Source of the DNA: Candidatus Tepidiaquacellales bacterium UBA6667
Lineage (GTDB): Bacteria; Bacteroidota; Ignavibacteria; Tepidaquicellales; Tepidaquicellaceae
DNA length: 16,474 nt
Reading direction: 5' to 3'
Assembly: GCA_002455255.1 (NCBI GenBank)
Contig: DKKL01000027.1
Location: 51,951-68,424 of the forward strand
Position 1 is the first letter of the stretch. Every line of letters starts with the position of its first letter. The position numbers and the translations under genes are program-made. Under the pieces are notes generated by a model. The model was not told the origin of the DNA, did no database searches, and saw only the letters and a list, made by a program, of their open reading frames with translations. Of this stretch, positions 15,812 to 16,474 are shown one piece after another.

Positions 15812-16163
15812 TTCATACATTGAACTTTTACAGTATTTATTTTACATTCTTATTCTGAATCCTTAAATTTAAAATAAAAACTTAATACATATTAATTAAT
15901 CGTGCTCAAATAAAAGATTTATACTTTTAATATTGGAAAGATTAAATAATTTTTTATAGAAATTTATGTAATTCAGTCTGTTTTTGAAGCTTTTAAGAAA
16001 TTTGAAACATAAGCGGATTAATTAAAAATTTACTTCTTGTCTATAAAATTCAGTATTGATTAAGTGATATAAATTGAATATTTTAAAGGTTTTAGAAAAT
16101 AGGGCAATTTTATGCCCCTAATTTTCTATTCTCTTTTTCAAATAAATTCGTATTAAAATATTT
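15812..16163. other. Non-coding stretch between the RING-TPR gene and tRNA-Tyr
   Basis: This 352-base stretch has no convincing open reading frame on either strand and is strongly AT-rich. Its only marked structure is the hairpin at 16093-16128. It must contain the promoter of the tRNA cluster, but I could not identify clear promoter elements. An uncharacterised small RNA ending at the hairpin is possible but unproven. Confidence 0.5.
16093..16128 (+). terminator. Strong hairpin followed by T-rich tract (factor-independent terminator)
   Basis: TAGAAAAT-AGGGCA (16093-16106) pairs with TGCCCC-TAATTTTCTA (16113-16128) around the loop ATTTTA, giving 14 base pairs interrupted by two single-base bulges on the 3' side (C118 and one A at about 120-121, last digits of the position). 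On the plus strand it is followed by TTCTCTTTTTC, consistent with transcription ending at about 16140, upstream of tRNA-Tyr. On the minus strand the following bases are A-rich, so it does not look like a terminator in that direction. Confidence 0.6.
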
Positions 16164-16246
16164 GGGTAAGTAGCGAAGCGGTCAAACGCAACAGACTGTA
16201 AATCTGTCGACTCAGGTCTTCGGAGGTTCGAATCCTTCCTTACCCA
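16164..16246 (+). tRNA. tRNA-Tyr (anticodon GTA)
   Basis: Complete class II tRNA of 83 bases. The acceptor stem GGGTAAG (16164-16170) pairs with CTTACCC (16239-16245), followed by discriminator A. The anticodon stem ACAGA/TCTGT (16191-16195 with 16203-16207) encloses the loop CTGTAAA with anticodon GTA at 16198-16200. A long variable arm spans 16208-16221. The T-stem GGAGG/CCTTC encloses TTCGAAT. The terminal CCA is not encoded (CAA follows the discriminator). Confidence 0.97.
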
Positions 16247-16342
16247 CAATTAGTTTTTGTTTTTAAAGTAATAAAATGTGTTTTTAAAAATTACTGTTCT
16301 TTAAAAATTTTTTAAACTTTAGGAATTTTGTTGAATGAGTTT

Positions 16343-16391
16343 GCTGATGTAACTCAGTAGGTAGAGCATCCAATTTAAACTGGAAGGTCAC
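16343..16391 (+). pseudogene. Degenerate 5' half of a tRNA, next to tRNA-Thr
   Basis: Bases 16343-16368 match the first 26 bases of the following tRNA-Thr with only two differences (A for G at 16352, A for T at 16359), including the acceptor 5' strand GCTGATG and the D-loop. The first D-stem pair is broken by the A. An anticodon-like hairpin TCCA/TGGA (16369-16372 with 16381-16384) has an 8-base loop ATTTAAAC, one base too long. AGGTCAC (16385-16391) again matches tRNA-Thr, but the T-arm and the 3' acceptor strand are absent, and the intact tRNA-Thr begins 9 bases later. It cannot fold as a tRNA and looks like a remnant of a second, probably Thr, gene. Confidence 0.75.
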
Positions 16392-16400
16392 TAAAGTATT

Positions 16401-16473
16401 GCTGATGTAGCTCAGTTGGTAGAGCACTACCTTGGTAAGGTAGAGGTCACCGGTTCAATCCCGGTCATCAGCT
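16401..16473 (+). tRNA. tRNA-Thr (anticodon GGT)
   Basis: Complete 73-base tRNA ending one base before the window edge. The acceptor stem GCTGATG (16401-16407) pairs with CATCAGC (16466-16472), followed by discriminator T. The anticodon stem CTACC/GGTAG (16427-16431 with 16439-16443) encloses the loop TTGGTAA with anticodon GGT at 16434-16436, reading ACC and ACU. The T-arm has GGTTCAATCCC. Whether CCA is encoded cannot be seen. Confidence 0.96.
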
Positions 16474-16474
16474 C

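Noticed and set aside
16343..16473. Phage or island attachment site at tRNA-Thr
   Set aside because: The repeat copies the 5' part of the tRNA rather than its 3' end, and no integrase is in view; the right side lies outside the window.
1..16474. CRISPR arrays, insertion sequences, toxin-antitoxin pairs
   Set aside because: No regularly spaced repeats, transposase or terminal inverted repeats, and no small paired genes were seen on reading both strands.

Overview
The window is very AT-rich (roughly 30% G+C by eye) and densely packed. Its gene content suggests a Bacteroidota/Chlorobiota-type bacterium, most likely near the Ignavibacteria/Kapabacteria. The reasons are: almost no Shine-Dalgarno sequences; frequent TTG starts; an edge lipoprotein that resembles the type IX secretion/gliding protein SprE/PorW; a DUF1800 + DUF1501 pair with a Tat signal; KdsC (so Gram-negative LPS); and the sequence style of the Lon and DnaX proteins. 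This placement is an inference from sequence style, not a phylogeny. TGA, TAA and normal bacterial tRNAs are used in the standard way.

Left part: a lipoprotein gene runs leftward off the window edge (1-1580, minus). Divergent from it is a complete ATP-dependent Lon protease (1699-4119), followed after 13 bases by a secreted protein with six Asp-box (BNR) repeats (4133-5395). A compact run of four plus-strand genes follows: a short DnaX clamp-loader subunit (TTG start), an agmatinase-type ureohydrolase, endonuclease III (TTG start, directly after the agmatinase stop) and a KdsC-like HAD phosphatase. These four are spaced by 0-7 bases and look like one operon mixing replication, repair and envelope/metabolic functions.

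Middle: two minus-strand genes, a PhzF-like isomerase (9887-10675) and a full-length Ada-type alkylation repair protein/regulator (8790-9830). The last bases of ada overlap the 3' end of the KdsC gene tail to tail by 9 bp. Divergent from phzF is a DUF1800 gene followed by a Tat-exported DUF1501 gene, a pair that is known to co-occur but has no firmly known function.

Right part: a LysE-type membrane exporter (TTG start) and, 9 bases on, a membrane protein with an N-terminal RING-type zinc finger, TPR-like helices, one membrane span and a large C-terminal part (TTG start). After a 350-base non-coding stretch with a strong hairpin comes a tRNA region: tRNA-Tyr(GTA), a degenerate 5' half of a tRNA, and tRNA-Thr(GGT) ending one base before the window edge. 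The order Tyr-Thr resembles the tRNAs that precede tuf in many bacteria, so tuf or more tRNAs may lie just outside. The least explained items are the RING-TPR membrane protein next to a LysE exporter, the half-tRNA in front of tRNA-Thr, and the group of SD-less TTG starts.
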